Source: Chara braunii | Taxonomy: Eukaryota > Streptophyta > Charophyceae > Charales > Characeae | Direction: 5' to 3' | NCBI GenBank assembly: GCA_003427395.1 | Contig: BFEA01000260.1 | Location: forward strand, 318,951-367,694 | Length of the DNA stretch: 48,744 nucleotides | Part shown: one piece after another, positions 22,576 through 32,970 of the stretch | How the letters are laid out: each line of letters opens with the position of its first letter | How positions within the stretch are numbered: the stretch's first letter is position 1 | Made by a program: the position numbers and the translations under genes | The notes under the pieces: model-generated | What the model was told of the DNA's origin: nothing | What the model saw: the letters and a program-made list of their open reading frames with translations, nothing else | The model's database searches: none

Positions 22576-22614
<39 letters not shown>
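22576..22614. repeat. (GA)n microsatellite
   Basis: GA dinucleotide run at the 3' side of Josephin/RING copy A, where the minus strand reads Leu-Ser polymer. It probably marks where the C-terminal coding region was lost. Confidence 0.95.
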
Positions 22615-22615
<1 letters not shown>

Positions 22616-22617
<2 letters not shown>

Positions 22618-22846
22618 GAAGGAAGACTGGTCACCACAAAAGACCATGCATTCAGTATAGCGCCCATAGCCGCAAAATGGACATATAATGTCCGGATGCA
22701 GAGGGTGCCCCCATACACCCCTGACAAATGGCATGTCGCTTGTAGGCCAAAACGAAGGAAGAACGGTCACCACAAAAGGCCATGCATTCAGTATGGCGCC
22801 CATAGCCGCAAAACGGACATAGTGTGTCCGGATGCAGAGGGTGCCT
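22616..22846. repeat. 95-bp direct repeat in the RING region of copy A
   Basis: GAAGGAAGA...GGTCACCACAAAAG...CCATGCATTCAGTAT is followed in both copies by a CCCATAGCCGCAAAA word and GTCCGGATGCAGAGGGTGCC. The copies start at 22616 and 22752 (offset 136). On the minus strand the unit encodes 'HPLHPD..CPFCGYGR.TECM', so a zinc-ligand segment has been duplicated. Confidence 0.88.
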
Positions 22847-23528
22847 GCAGTCAGGGACGGAGGGACAGTCCTCTGCACACGTGGACGCAGAAACCATGTC
22901 GTTGTAGTGATGATTGTGACAGAGATGATGGCGGCTACAGCCGAGTGAAACAGTGTTTGTAGCCGTGCAAAGGAGAAGGCCACAGAGTGTTGGTACATTG
23001 TCTTGCTGCCCACGGGGCCAGAGGAATGATCTTCTACATAAAAAAGAGATTGCGGACGATTTGTTGTGGCAAGGAAACAGTATCATTATGTAAGAAATCA
23101 GTGAAATTAGTCATGGCATGGACCATGGTGCCGTTGTCCCACAGTGGGCATGTAATGGCCAGGTCCGTGCACAATGCGGGCAGAGATGTGAGATGGAGGA
23201 GTAAACCACTCACCTGCTCGAGCATTCCGTACTTCAAATTGACGGTCCCTCATTGCTACTTGCAGGACGGCAATGGTAAAGCCTCCTTCCCTAGTATAAT
23301 TACAATCCTCTGGCTGTAGTTGGGGAAGATCAGCATTTAGCTGAAGGGCGATTGCAAGGAAGTCCGACGGTGCATACAGCGGGCGGTAGAGAATGTGAAG
23401 ACAGATATTAGCTGCCGTCAAACCACAGAGACTGGTGAGGTTCTCAGGGTGGTGTGTTGGAATCTGGCCAACAATTTGGAGATCACCCAGATGGTGTTCC
23501 AAGCCCAAACTGTCTTGGGTTGTTTGCA

Positions 23529-23704
23529 GGTCAGTCATTTGCAGATCACCCATGCGGTCTGCGCATGGCGGGGCAGAAATTTGTGGCTCATTCGAACAAT
23601 GCTGGTCAGCCATTTGCAGATCACACATGTGGTCTGCGCGTGGCGGGGCAGAAAAAGCTGGTCAGCCAATTGCAGATCCCCATGTGGTCTATGCCTTGTG
23701 GGGT
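23529..23704. repeat. Three imperfect repeats at the N-terminal end of copy A
   Basis: Units starting GGTCAG(T/C)CA(T/A)TTGCAGATC lie at 23529, 23604 and 23660 (75 and 56 bp apart). On the minus strand they give repeated 'DLQM.DQ' words before the Josephin-like domain of copy A. Confidence 0.8.
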
Positions 23705-24368
23705 CAACTGCAATCCGGGCAGATCATGTTCCAATCCCTCAGCGTTCGGGCCGCATCCTGAGTAGGTACTATCCCTGGAGTTCAGAGTATACTCTGGGCA
23801 GGGACCACATCTTGTTGTACAGGTGGGTCATAAATCTCTAGCGAGGAGGGGCATAAAACATGGTGCTGTGGCTGCCTGCAGGCAGCCGGACTGTATGCAG
23901 GAGGCATAGAAGCGGATGTAGCCGTTTGGAAAATGTGGCAAAAGGCTCAAAAAGGTGCATTTCTAGCATGAATGGATATTCACAGGCGCTCGATGGGGCA
24001 CGGTTTGTGTTGCTTTATGGGTAATATAATGGCTTGATTGCTGCATGGGGGCTTAAAAAAGCCCCTGCATATTGAGGTAACCAATTTATATGTAAATTTG
24101 GATACAATATCATCCGGAAGAGGAAGGATGGGGGGGCATGGACATGCAGTGTCTGGAAGTTGACATAGATCCAGATATATATCTGGCTATTCTATCACTC
24201 CCTGCCTGAACATCTGAGGGATCTTAACGGCCTTATAGCAATGCAACACCAAATATAAATGCTCGTAGAGGGCACAGCATTATGTTCAGCTGTTCAGAAC
24301 ATTTTATTCTGTAAAGCCGCCTCCAGTTTTGGGCTAATTCACACCCAAGGAGCTGTTGGAATTCTCTG
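23705..24368. other. Noncoding stretch
   Basis: A small palindrome (CTGCCTGCAGGCAG, about 23873-23886) is present. Otherwise the sequence is AT-rich, with no coding feature, up to the LTR-like copy II. Confidence 0.4.
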
Positions 24369-25400
24369 GGATAACCGTGGTGCGAGGATCTGAGTCCTCG
24401 GCAGGCCTGAGGGGCCCCTGTTGCAAGAGTGCCCGCCCTAAGTGAAGGCAGGCCTAACAAATCACGAGAGGCCCTTGGTTGTCAATTTCGCATTTGGTGG
24501 TCCAGGCAGTTTCGTCGCGGAAGTTGGTTGAAGGGAAACACAGGCCGAGCAGCGTGGAAATTCCCAGGCCTTCCAGGCCTTTCCAAAATCTCAGGCCCTG
24601 GGTCAGATTCGCAGCTTCATACACAGACAGTTGGGAGGCCCAACCGAACGAGGCCCAGTAGCTGGACCAGAGGCGCAGCATCCTGGGGCCTACCGGAAGC
24701 TTCTGGGCCCAGGCCAGTCCAGCCAGGCTGCCAAACGAGGCAGGCTCTTTCCATATAGGAAAGAACTCGCTGCCTGGCCAGGGCATTGGGGCACTTGCTG
24801 GCTGGCGGCAGCGCTGCTGGAGCGATAGCTCGCGTGTTGGCTGCTGGCATTGGAGCAAGAGGCTGCACATGTGCGGTTGTGTGGTGAAGCAGGGCGACTG
24901 CTGAGGGCAGCGCCATAGCCCAGCCTCCATAGCTGGCTGTGGGATTGGACATACAGTGAGGCGCAGGGGGTCTTCGGGTGTACAACAAAGGGAGATATGG
25001 GAGAGAGTCAAGGGGGAGAGAGAAGGATCATGATGATGATGATGATGTGAGGGCACATACCTGGTATTGGCGATGGTTCTGCATGGCGACATCTTCAAAG
25101 TACTTCGGGTGCTACTGACGTCAACAGTTGCATTGTCAATTCGTAGGCTGGTAGTAGCTGTGTAGAGAGTAGGCTGGGTGCCGAGCGCCAGGTAGGGAGA
25201 TAGAGACTGGATACATATGTTGGTGGTGGCGAGAGCAAGCTCTCATTGACATTGACTTTCAGTGCTACGATTCTCCATTGGTGTTATATTGGTGCAATGC
25301 TGCTTCCTGAACACTGTGCTGCGATTTGGCTTTCAATGTGATTGTGCAATCTGAATATTGTCATCTCGCTTCTGTTCATTTTCCTTGCAGTGGTTTAATA
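24369..25400 (-). repeat. LTR-like repeat, copy II (minus orientation)
   Basis: The reverse complement runs parallel to copy I (17334-18453) from the CAAGGAAAA start block through GACAATGCAACTGTTGACG, the pyrimidine-rich centre, TTTCCTATATGGAAAG and GCCTTCACTTAGGGCGGGC to a CCTCGCACCACGGTTAT end. Copies I and II form an inverted pair about 6 kb apart. No pol sequence adjoins copy II, so it may be a solo LTR. Ends are approximate. Confidence 0.7.
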
Positions 25401-26107
25401 TAATAAATAAAAACTACTTGGAGGCACTTCATGGATAACCGTGGTTTAATATTAAAACTTCTGGTTTTGCTGAACTTTTTGGAGGCACTTGATGGCAGTT
25501 CGGGCAATAAGATTTCCGCAGTAAACATAATGGCACGTAAGAGGGTCACTTACATCAGGGCAATATCTTTGAACAGCTGAAGAAGAAGATGCAACTAAAA
25601 ATCCTGCACCTGGGCATCACTCATTAATCACCTGCACAGAAAAAGATGTCACAAAACATCTTACTATATTAGCATGCTCCCCGTCGAACTCAGCTTCATC
25701 AAAGCTTCTGTAATGAACCCAGTCTGGCAGAAACTCATCAGACGTCAAACCACAAGTAGTCTCAGATCTGCACAAAGTCTCCAGTTATCGTGAAGTGATA
25801 TCTGAAACACTCTCATTACCAATAGACGAAGAGAGTGGAGGGAGGTTAGACAAGGGAGAAGGTGGAAGCGATAATCAAAGACCACACAATAATAGCCCAA
25901 CCATTCCCACTCCTCCGGGCTTCTTCTCCCTCCATGTCATCAATCAATAGTAACAGTCAGATAAGTTCTGATCAGACAGAAGTGCCACGCGGCACTCTTA
26001 TTTCGTGAAGACCATGAAGACAGCAGCAGAATACAGTAACGACGTCAACCTCAGGTGAGTACCCGATCCCAATCATCCACAGATCCCGATCTCCCTCCTT
26101 GTCGCAA
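25401..26107. other. Noncoding stretch
   Basis: A short direct repeat, TTGGAGGCACTT(C/G)ATGG, occurs near 25419 and 25480, the first copy being followed by a GATAACCGTGGTT word that resembles the end of LTR-like copy II. No gene is seen. Confidence 0.4.
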
Positions 26108-26518
26108 CCAGTCACCTCATGTAGACAGTGTGGCCTATGCCACGTCATATGTAGAGACAGGTGGCATGTGCCACATCATCAATGAAGACAGGTGGCAGCG
26201 CCACATCACCAACACAATGTAGGCAGGTGCCAGCACCATATCAGCAATGTGGACCAGTGGCATGCACCACATCAGCGATGCAGACAAGTGGCAGCGCCAC
26301 ATCAGCAATGTAGACAGGTGGCAGCACCACATCAGCAATGCCTGGCGCACANNNNNNNNNNNNNNNNNNNNNNNNNNNNNNNNNNNNNNNNNNNNNNNNN
26401 NNNNNNNNNNNNNNNNNNNNNNNNNNNNNNNNNNNNNNNNNNNNNNNNNNNNNNNNNNNNNNNNNNCATCAGCAATGTAGACAGGTGGCAGCACCACATC
26501 AGCAATGCCTGGCGCACA
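26108..26518. repeat. About 30-bp minisatellite interrupted by a gap
   Basis: Units of the form TAGACAGGTGGCAGC(G/A)CCAC followed by ATCAGCAATG recur, with variants, from about 26120 to 26518. The array continues on both sides of a run of N. The frames across it repeat 'HHISN.' or 'MW..HLS' words and are not genes. Confidence 0.9.
26352..26466. other. Assembly gap (115 N)
   Basis: 115 undetermined bases inside the minisatellite. The 52 bases on the left (26300-26351) and on the right (26467-26518) are identical, so array length here is unreliable. Confidence 0.99.
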
Positions 26519-27086
26519 GAACAGAAAGCGCCAGCATGCTGCCACAACTCCGCGTCGTCGTCCACAGTGCCTGCGCACAGCCAGCGTCTCGACAGCGTCT
26601 CGCCAGCGTCGTGCCAGCGTCAATGCCAGCGTCCAGTCGCAGTCGAGCCAGCGTCCAAGCAGCATAGCAAGACTGAATGTCGACCTCCTGGAGACCAGTC
26701 CTTTTGTAGCATTTGACGAGGCTGTCTGGTCTCGGGTCCCTCTCCCACAGTCGTACAGATTGACTCTCAGCCGAGGGCCTGGATTGTGTACAGTTGCAGA
26801 CTTCCCCTTGGACCTGATGCTGTCTGGATACCTGCATACAAACAAGTGTGTGCGTCTGACCGGCGGCCTGGGCTGGGTAAACTTTGACTTTGACTGTTGG
26901 GGTCTCTGACAGTTGACTTTCGTGAACTGTATCTCATCCAGGCCCCGAATCTTTACGTGGGGTTTATTTTCCCCTTCGGCCTGGGTCTGAGTGCGGCCCG
27001 GAGGCCCTCAGACTTTCCACCAGGCATACAGCATGGGTTATTGCACTTCCATGCACGAGGGTCAAACCACTATTTCAATACCCAGC
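26519..27086. other. Noncoding stretch with GCCAGCGTC words
   Basis: GCCAGCGTC or CAGCGTC recurs about eight times between 26579 and 26660 at 10-16 bp spacing, a decayed minisatellite. The rest shows nothing recognisable. Confidence 0.5.
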
Positions 27087-28035
27087 CCATTGCAAGGAAA
27101 ATGAGTGATAGTGCATTCCAGAAACCAAGCAGCATCATACACATGAAACCAGATAGTCTTGACCTCGAACCAAAAGCAGAATTCCAACTTGAGTTCAACC
27201 AAATAAGACCACAGCAAAAGCTCACAAGTAACAATGTTGGAATAGTCTCATCATCATCAACAATGAACCAATGTTGAATTCCCTATCTGGCGCTCGGCGC
27301 CTAGACTACAAATGGCAGATCCTATTTAGCCTATCTACAATGTCGCTGGTGAGATCAACAGCCTTCCGAAGTACAAGCAGATCTCAGCCAATGCCGTTCG
27401 CTTCAAGCACCAGGGATGTCTCACGCTTCACTCACAACCTCGATCCCCCACACAGATACCACGTGCACCCAAGGACCACCATGCGCCCCATCCAGAATCT
27501 CGCAGGGCAGCTTGGCTATGGCTGCCTGCGTGTACTTTGCTCGCCCGTGAGCGCGTGGGCACTTGCCTGCAAATAGCGCAGCAGCACTGCCGCAGCATGT
27601 AGCAAGTGCCCAAATGTCGAGCCCGCAGCCAGGCCCTTTCCTATATGGAATGAGGCTGCCAGTCGTGGCTGCCTGGCTGGCCTGAGACGCCCCACGGAAG
27701 CTTCCAGTATGCCCCAAGTGGCTGGGCCCCTGTCCCAGGGAATCTTCCACAGGGCCTGGGGTGGTTACCCGTGTCCAACTGCCAGCAGCCTGTGTTCAGT
27801 CCATGTCCCGCGTCTGGCCCAGGGCCTGCCTCAGGTACATTTGGAAAAAGGCATGCAGGGCCTGGGCTCACTCAACCAACTGGCGCTGCGCAACTGCCTG
27901 CATTTCCCAGCTGCGTCAAATCCCAAAACAGGCCTCTCGTCACTGTACAGGCCCGCCTTCACTTAGGGCGGTCGATCTTGCCAAAAGCAGGGCCCAGTAG
28001 GGATTACCGAGGCCTAGAGCCTCGCACCATGTTAT
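27087..28035 (+). repeat. LTR-like repeat, copy III (plus, diverged)
   Basis: Shares with copies I and II a GCAAGGAAAATGAG start block, GGCGCTCGGCGCC, GGCTATGGCTGCC, TTTCCTATATGGAA, GCCCGCCTTCACTTAGGGCGG and the end block CCTCGCACCATGTTATACACA. It is more diverged in the middle. No pol sequence adjoins it; it may be a solo LTR. Confidence 0.6.
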
Positions 28036-28355
28036 ACACACATGAAACTGTTAGTAAACACGTCGCGAATTAGAATCCTGATGGAATCAGACGGATATAA
28101 CAATGTTAGGGGCTACGCAATTTTTAGAACGGATGCAACAATTTCACTGCGCTTGTGTGCCACAGTACGTATGTTATGAGTCATAAGTCACGACAGAAAA
28201 CAGATAAACGGCTGGAATTCTAGAGATCCATAAAGTATAACCTTATGAGCACTAACTCGAGAACGACTACCGTCGTAGTGCCAATGTTTGACAGTTGCTT
28301 CGTGCTGGGGTCTGCTCATTACAGGATGAGATTCCTTACATGGCCTGGCAGAGGT
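28036..28355. other. Unique-looking DNA before the 5' LTR match
   Basis: No gene is seen. It does not match the first 320 bases of the 3' LTR of element 2 (35824-36145), although it occupies the position where the corresponding 5' LTR portion would be expected. Confidence 0.5.
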
Positions 28356-29303
28356 ACCACACCCTGAAGAGGTAAATGTGCCGGGTACTGGAGGCCGAGC
28401 AGAAGAAGACAAAAGTGGCATTTGGAGAGGCCCAGTAGTTGTAGGCTAGATCTAGGCGGGTACCAGTCCAACCACTCTGAGCCTAGGGCCTGTACGTGCA
28501 ATATCACAGTCTGCAATTATGCTTCGGGAGGAGGTACCGGTTGCTTGGAAGGTCAAGCGGCCTGGAAGTCACCGCCCAACAGGCAAGCAGGCCGCTATAT
28601 CTACAGGCCGGGCGAAGAGCCCAGCCTCATTGTCGGTGTGCAAGTTTGGCGACACACTGGTTGGAGCGCTAGCTGGAGCAGCGCTAAGCAAGAGCAGCGC
28701 TGCTGGGGAAGGAGCAAGGACACGGAGGAGGAAGAAGAGCAGGAGCAAGGGGGAGCGCCAGAGGTACTTACCTGGCTATGGTGGCAGCCATCTTCATCCC
28801 CTTGGTGGGCGCTGCAGCAGAAAGACCCCAGCTGGGGTAGAGCTACACCCAGACGCTTCGAGGCAGAGTCGAGCATGACGGCCTGAGCTGGAGCAGCCAT
28901 AGCTGTTTTGGGTTGTCCTTTGGGCATCAGGGCAAGGCCCAGTAGTCCGCCATAGCCTCGGCCTATGAAAGTGAAGAGTGAGGGAGGCGGCCATGGCTAT
29001 GGTGGACGTCAAGTGATACCTGCAGTAGAAGAGGGATTCGGACATTGATTCTGGTTCAGCCATTCAACATTGTACTATTATTTCTTGTGTGAATAAGAGA
29101 GGAGGAGTAAAGGAGGAGAGTGTTTGGCAAAGAAGAAGAGCTTATCATTTGTCTATGATGGTGTACATCATCTTCTTCATCTTTCTTTCTTCTTCTTCTA
29201 CTTCTTACCCTCTCTCTCCTCTCAAGTATTCATTTCTTTCTGCAATTGGACGGCATTATACGATCTGATGAATGTGTATCTCGAAATTGCCAGGATCATA
29301 ACA
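28356..29303 (+). repeat. 5' LTR of element 2 (incomplete at its left end)
   Basis: It matches the 3' LTR from GGTACCACACCCTGAAGAGG to GATGAATGTGTATCT and the terminal CATAACA. Relative to the 3' copy it contains an extra GC-rich segment (about 28663-28828) and lacks about 320 bases at the left. The terminal CA (29302-29303) is followed after one base by the primer-binding site, which fixes the right end. Confidence 0.85.
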
Positions 29304-29304
29304 T

Positions 29305-29316
29305 TGGTATCAGAGG
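29305..29316 (+). other. Primer-binding site for initiator tRNA-Met
   Basis: TGGTATCAGAGG begins one base after the LTR-terminal CA and matches, for 11 of 12 bases, the complement of the 3' end of plant initiator tRNA-Met. This is the usual primer for minus-strand DNA synthesis in plant LTR retrotransposons. Position and spacing are canonical. Confidence 0.9.
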
Positions 29317-30600
29317 TGAGAGTTGACTTATCCACCCTAACCCTAACCTAAGTGGTAAGGGCTAACCACTTAGGGTTGGTCCGAAGAGGGAAGTGGGGCA
29401 GCGTGGCTTAGGGAAGCTGCCCCCACCTGGTTAGGTCATGCTGGGTCGGCATTGAACCTGACCAGGTTGGGAGACACTTGGTGACTTGAGGGCCTCCCTC
29501 AAGTGGCGATCTTGAGGGAGGTAGCCATTCTGCATCTATGGACTGCAAGTTACTACTTTGTTCTTCAGCATCGGCGGGGGATCCGGCATTGCACATTAGT
29601 GTTGGAAGTGAGACCCTCCTACATGATAGGACACTAGTGTAGAGGTAGCAAATAGGGTTAGGAAGACCACATGAGGATGGTAGGTGAATTATACTTCACC
29701 TCAGAGTCCGGGCCACTCAGGTAAGTGTCGTGCACCTAAGGGTTGCCCATGTACGTGTTCATGGTATTGTTTGTCCTGCTGGGGTACTTCTAGGTCTCTT
29801 TCCTACTCCTTTGAAGTCTTGGTTGAGAGCATTGGTGTGCGAACTACTTACTAACCTGATGGATGTGGAAATGAAGTATCTTGCTTTGAAGGCCATATCT
29901 TTCTACAGTGCTTTATCTTTTCATTTGTGAATGGATGTAGTCTGTAGGTTCTCTCTTGAAGTTGAAATTCGTTTTTCAGTACGGTAGAGGCAGAAAGTAG
30001 GACCTTGAAGTGCTCTCCTTGGTTGGGACTTGGTCACGACCTATTTGGGACCCAGTGGGACCCAGTGGGACCGGGCCCAAACAAGAAGGGCCCCTTGGAC
30101 CCAAATCTGTTGGCCCAGTGTCGCTCTCGGTTCTGTCTGGGATACAGTATTCTTCTTTTTTATTCGACCCCTCGCTGCCGAGGGGATCTAGGCTGAGATG
30201 CTTTGTCAAAGTGATGACACACAATCCAATGCTCGACCTGCACCTTATACACCACTCAATTCTCCATTGTTGTATGACATTACTTGTAGTCTGGTTTGCA
30301 GTACTTTGACGGTGCCAGTTGGATTAGGCTCAAGGGCATCTTGTACTTGGTCTGACCGGACTTGCACGCGGAATCAGAACTCTTCTGAACGAATTGTATT
30401 CTTTGATTGTTTTTGTTGGTTGCTCTTTAGTCCAAATATTTGCCGCTCCGGCTAGGAGTTCTATCTTCTGCTCTGAACTTTCAGTTTGTTTCTTTTGCTG
30501 AAATTCACTACATACCCGTGGAGACGTGCGGACAAGAGAGAAGGGCGAGAGAGAAGGGCGAGAGAAGCCATCGCAACCGAAGGAGCTAATAGTTCCAACA
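29317..30600 (+). other. Leader of element 2, rich in hairpins
   Basis: About 1.3 kb lies between the primer-binding site and gag. The first 250 bases contain successive inverted repeats. AACCTAAGTGGT pairs with ACCACTTAGGGTT (29345-29377). GTGGGGCAGC pairs with GCTGCCCCCAC (about 29394-29426). CCTGGTTAGGTCA pairs with TGACCAGG (about 29428-29466), and several CCTCAAGT/ACTTGAGG words follow. Such clusters are typical of packaging or dimerisation signals, but the role here is inferred. Two short frames upstream of gag have no domain. Confidence 0.6.
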
Positions 30601-32149
30601 TGGCACCAGCCAAACTCTCTGATATGTTAAAGGCTCGCATGGATGCAGCGATTGAGGCTGATAAACCGTTGTGCGAGGCCCTCTATCAGAAAGAGTTGGC
30701 TAAGGAGGAAAAGGCAGAAGAGGCTAAGCGAAAAACAGTCATTGAGGAACTTGAGGCTATTCTCAAAACAATACCAAATGTATCTGATGCAGACTTTAAA
30801 AGAGATCGGGTTGTGTATGTACGTGTGCTAGTGAACAACCATTTGCTCGACGAGCTCCCAAGTGTGAAATCTCAACTTCTCGACGAGATGAGCCAGATGC
30901 GTACTCAAATGGTTGACATGGCCAGAGAGCATCGCGATCAGCTGCAGCAAATGACAAGCATGCATCAAGCTCAAACCTCAGGTTTTTTTCCCCGTTCTAC
31001 CTTTGCACCCCTCCATTCCTCTCCTTCTTCTCAGCCTTCTTCATCGAGTTTGGTGATCCGGTCACGACCTGCGACAGGTGCAGTTCCTATTGCCGTTACA
31101 AGCGGCAGCACAGGAAGTTCTGCAACTGTCGAAGCCCTGGGATCGGATCTAGCAGCAATAGCTGGACCCAACTACGGCAGTCCATACATGGACAGGAAGG
31201 CGATGATGATACCGTCTAGATTTGACGGCAAGGAGGACGTTGAGTCTAGGATAAACTCCATGAGAGTGTACTTTGAAGAACAGGGCACTCAACGAGTGAA
31301 CCAGTCCTTGATCCTAGCGACAAACGTCGAGCCTGTCGTAAGGGGCTTCCTTGAAGTCCAAGCCATGCAAGATGGGTACACAAAGATCAACCTATCTGAG
31401 TGGCTTGAAGTCACGGCGGTCACTACTCTCAAGGACATACTCGTAGAGCAATACAAGGACCCGCATGCTGCTGCAAGAGTAAGGATGCAACTTGATGAAC
31501 TCCAGCGTGGCAAGTGACAGGGCACCATGCATAAATTGCAATTGCATGTCAACAAGCTCTTTGCAACGCCGAAATTGGAGCTAACTGCGCAATCATGCTT
31601 GGATGTAGTCATAGGTCCGGTTCCCACTCATCTAACCAATCGCCTAAGCAAGGATTTCTTCGGTTACACTGATTGATTCTCCTTAATGAAGAATGAGGTC
31701 AGTCTGGAGGCAGAAGACCTCCTTACCGCAGCAAGCACCAAAAAGACTTTTGTTCACAGGCGATTTTGTGGCATCAATCGCTTAGCTTCACTTGACTTGC
31801 TGGAAGGGGAAGGGGGGGCCGAAGCAGATGACCCCACTCTGGCGACGGCCAAGAACAGGACGCTGCTATAGCCTGCTCTTCAACTCAAGAATCCGACATG
31901 AATCATGAGGATGCCCATGGAAAGGGAAACCAAAACCAAAATTCAGTAAGGAGCTTCGTTGCACTTCCAAAGGGAGCCAAAATCCTAGCCAAATCGGAGG
32001 ATGCAAGCACTAAACCTTGGGTGGACCTCCGGATCAATGAGGCTGAATGGAAGGCTAGAATGAAGAAGAGAGGTTGCTTGCATTGCCTGAAAACGAACCA
32101 TAAGGTACAAGATTGTTATAGGCTGCAAGGAAACCAGAATCAGGCGTAG
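30601..32149 (+). pseudogene. gag: gag of gypsy element 2
   Basis: The ATG at 30601 (MAPAKLSDML) is the likely start. The upstream in-frame sequence is Arg-rich leader without a domain. Residues 20-60 and 85-125 are charged, helical and coiled-coil-like, then a Ser/Pro linker is followed by the gag core from 'PSRFDGKEDVESRINSM'. TGA at 31515-31517 interrupts the core and the same frame resumes ('QGTMHKLQLHVNKLF'). A second TGA lies at 31674-31676. Both sit where a Trp codon is plausible, so a G-to-A change is likely at each. After a frameshift near 31855 a third frame (31898-32149) ends with a canonical zinc knuckle (C-x2-C-x4-H-x4-C in 'CLHCLKTNHKVQDCY'). Confidence 0.85.
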
Positions 32150-32151
32150 AG

Positions 32152-32924
32152 TTGGCATCAGCACCCTCTACGGCAAGGGGGATTGAATCTGATGCAGTTC
32201 AGCAGTCTTCTCTTGAAGCCCCGTCATCTGGTGATTCCAAGGTCGAAGTTTGTCATGCTTTGTATGTTGAGCCTTGCGAGGAGTCTGAGATGGTTGACTT
32301 CCACTATCACTTAGAGCATTGGCCTGAGATGAAACATCAGCGTGCTCAAGGGACTGTGAAGTTAATCTTCTTCAAGCTTCTCATAAACCACCACTATCCT
32401 CGTGTCTTGATTGATTGTGGTGTGACAACTAACTTCATGTCACCACACGGTATACGCAAAGTGGGCATGGGGATGAAGCAAGTAGCTTTGCAGAACCCTT
32501 GCCGACCTCAAGTAGGCAACAAGGAAGTTGTCTCATCTACGCATGTAGTCAAAGGTGTGCGCACTACCTGTCACAAGACAAAACAGTCACCCACGCACTA
32601 AACTTCTATGTCCTTGACAAGTGTCCCTTCGATGCAGTCCTTGGCTTGGGTTGGCTACAGTCCCAATGCAAATGGATCAAGTGGAAGGAGCCACTTTTCA
32701 TGGTCAAAGATGCTCGAGGGAACGAGCTTCCCGTCCTCTTGGACGAGAAGCACGAGTCCACTTTTCTCAATGCCATGCAGTTCTGCAAAAAGTGGCGCAA
32801 GCACAAAGAGGACGAACAAATGTATGTTGCCTATGTTCGCCCTACGCATGTACCATCTACTTTTGCGGCTAGTACCAACCCTACAAAGAGTCTACTTCTA
32901 ATACTTTTACTTCTCTACTTCTAG
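32152..32924 (+). pseudogene. Retropepsin-like protease of element 2
   Basis: The catalytic Asp is present in 'VLIDCGVTTNFMS' (Asp codon 32413-32415). The family usually has Asp-Ser/Cys-Gly-Ala, so the Ala is Val here. After a frameshift near 32580 the C-terminal block 'DAVLGLGWLQSQ' follows (about 32632-32667), the second strand of the active-site fold. The frame then runs through a linker to 32924. The protease would cut Gag-Pol. It is split over two frames. Confidence 0.8.
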
Positions 32925-32970
32925 TAGTCCAAATGATTCTACTTCATATTCAGTCGCTTCCATTCGTAAT

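Larger units (their letters stand above)
22480..23628 (-). pseudogene. Josephin/RING family, copy A (degenerate)
   Basis: On the minus strand, 23628-23107 encodes a Josephin-like stretch. The putative nucleophile is Cys68 in 'LCGLTAANICL' (codon 23425-23427), followed by 'FLAIALQLNAD', 'EGGFTIAVLQVAM' and His158 in 'GPGHY'. A frame break follows, and 'LWDNGTMVHAM' continues in another frame to about 23040. The next frame (23086-22652) carries a RING-like module: C-x4-C, x9, C-x2-H-x2-C-x2-H, then C-P-F-C. A second module follows in which one expected Cys is Tyr (residue 115). A 95-bp part of the RING link is duplicated (22616-22846) and the N-terminal end is built from short repeats. Josephin domains are ubiquitin-cleaving cysteine proteases. 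This copy is clearly broken. The function of the family is unknown. Confidence 0.7.

Noticed and set aside
26108-26518. CRISPR-like array
   Set aside because: The units are adjacent and degenerate with no spacer structure. It is a minisatellite in a eukaryotic context.
26135-26845. Frames spanning the run of N
   Set aside because: They cross undetermined bases and consist of minisatellite words, so the translation is meaningless.
29380-29540. Possible structured RNA gene (5S-like hairpins)
   Set aside because: The sequence does not match 5S rRNA boxes. It lies between the primer-binding site and gag of element 2, so it is read as leader structure.
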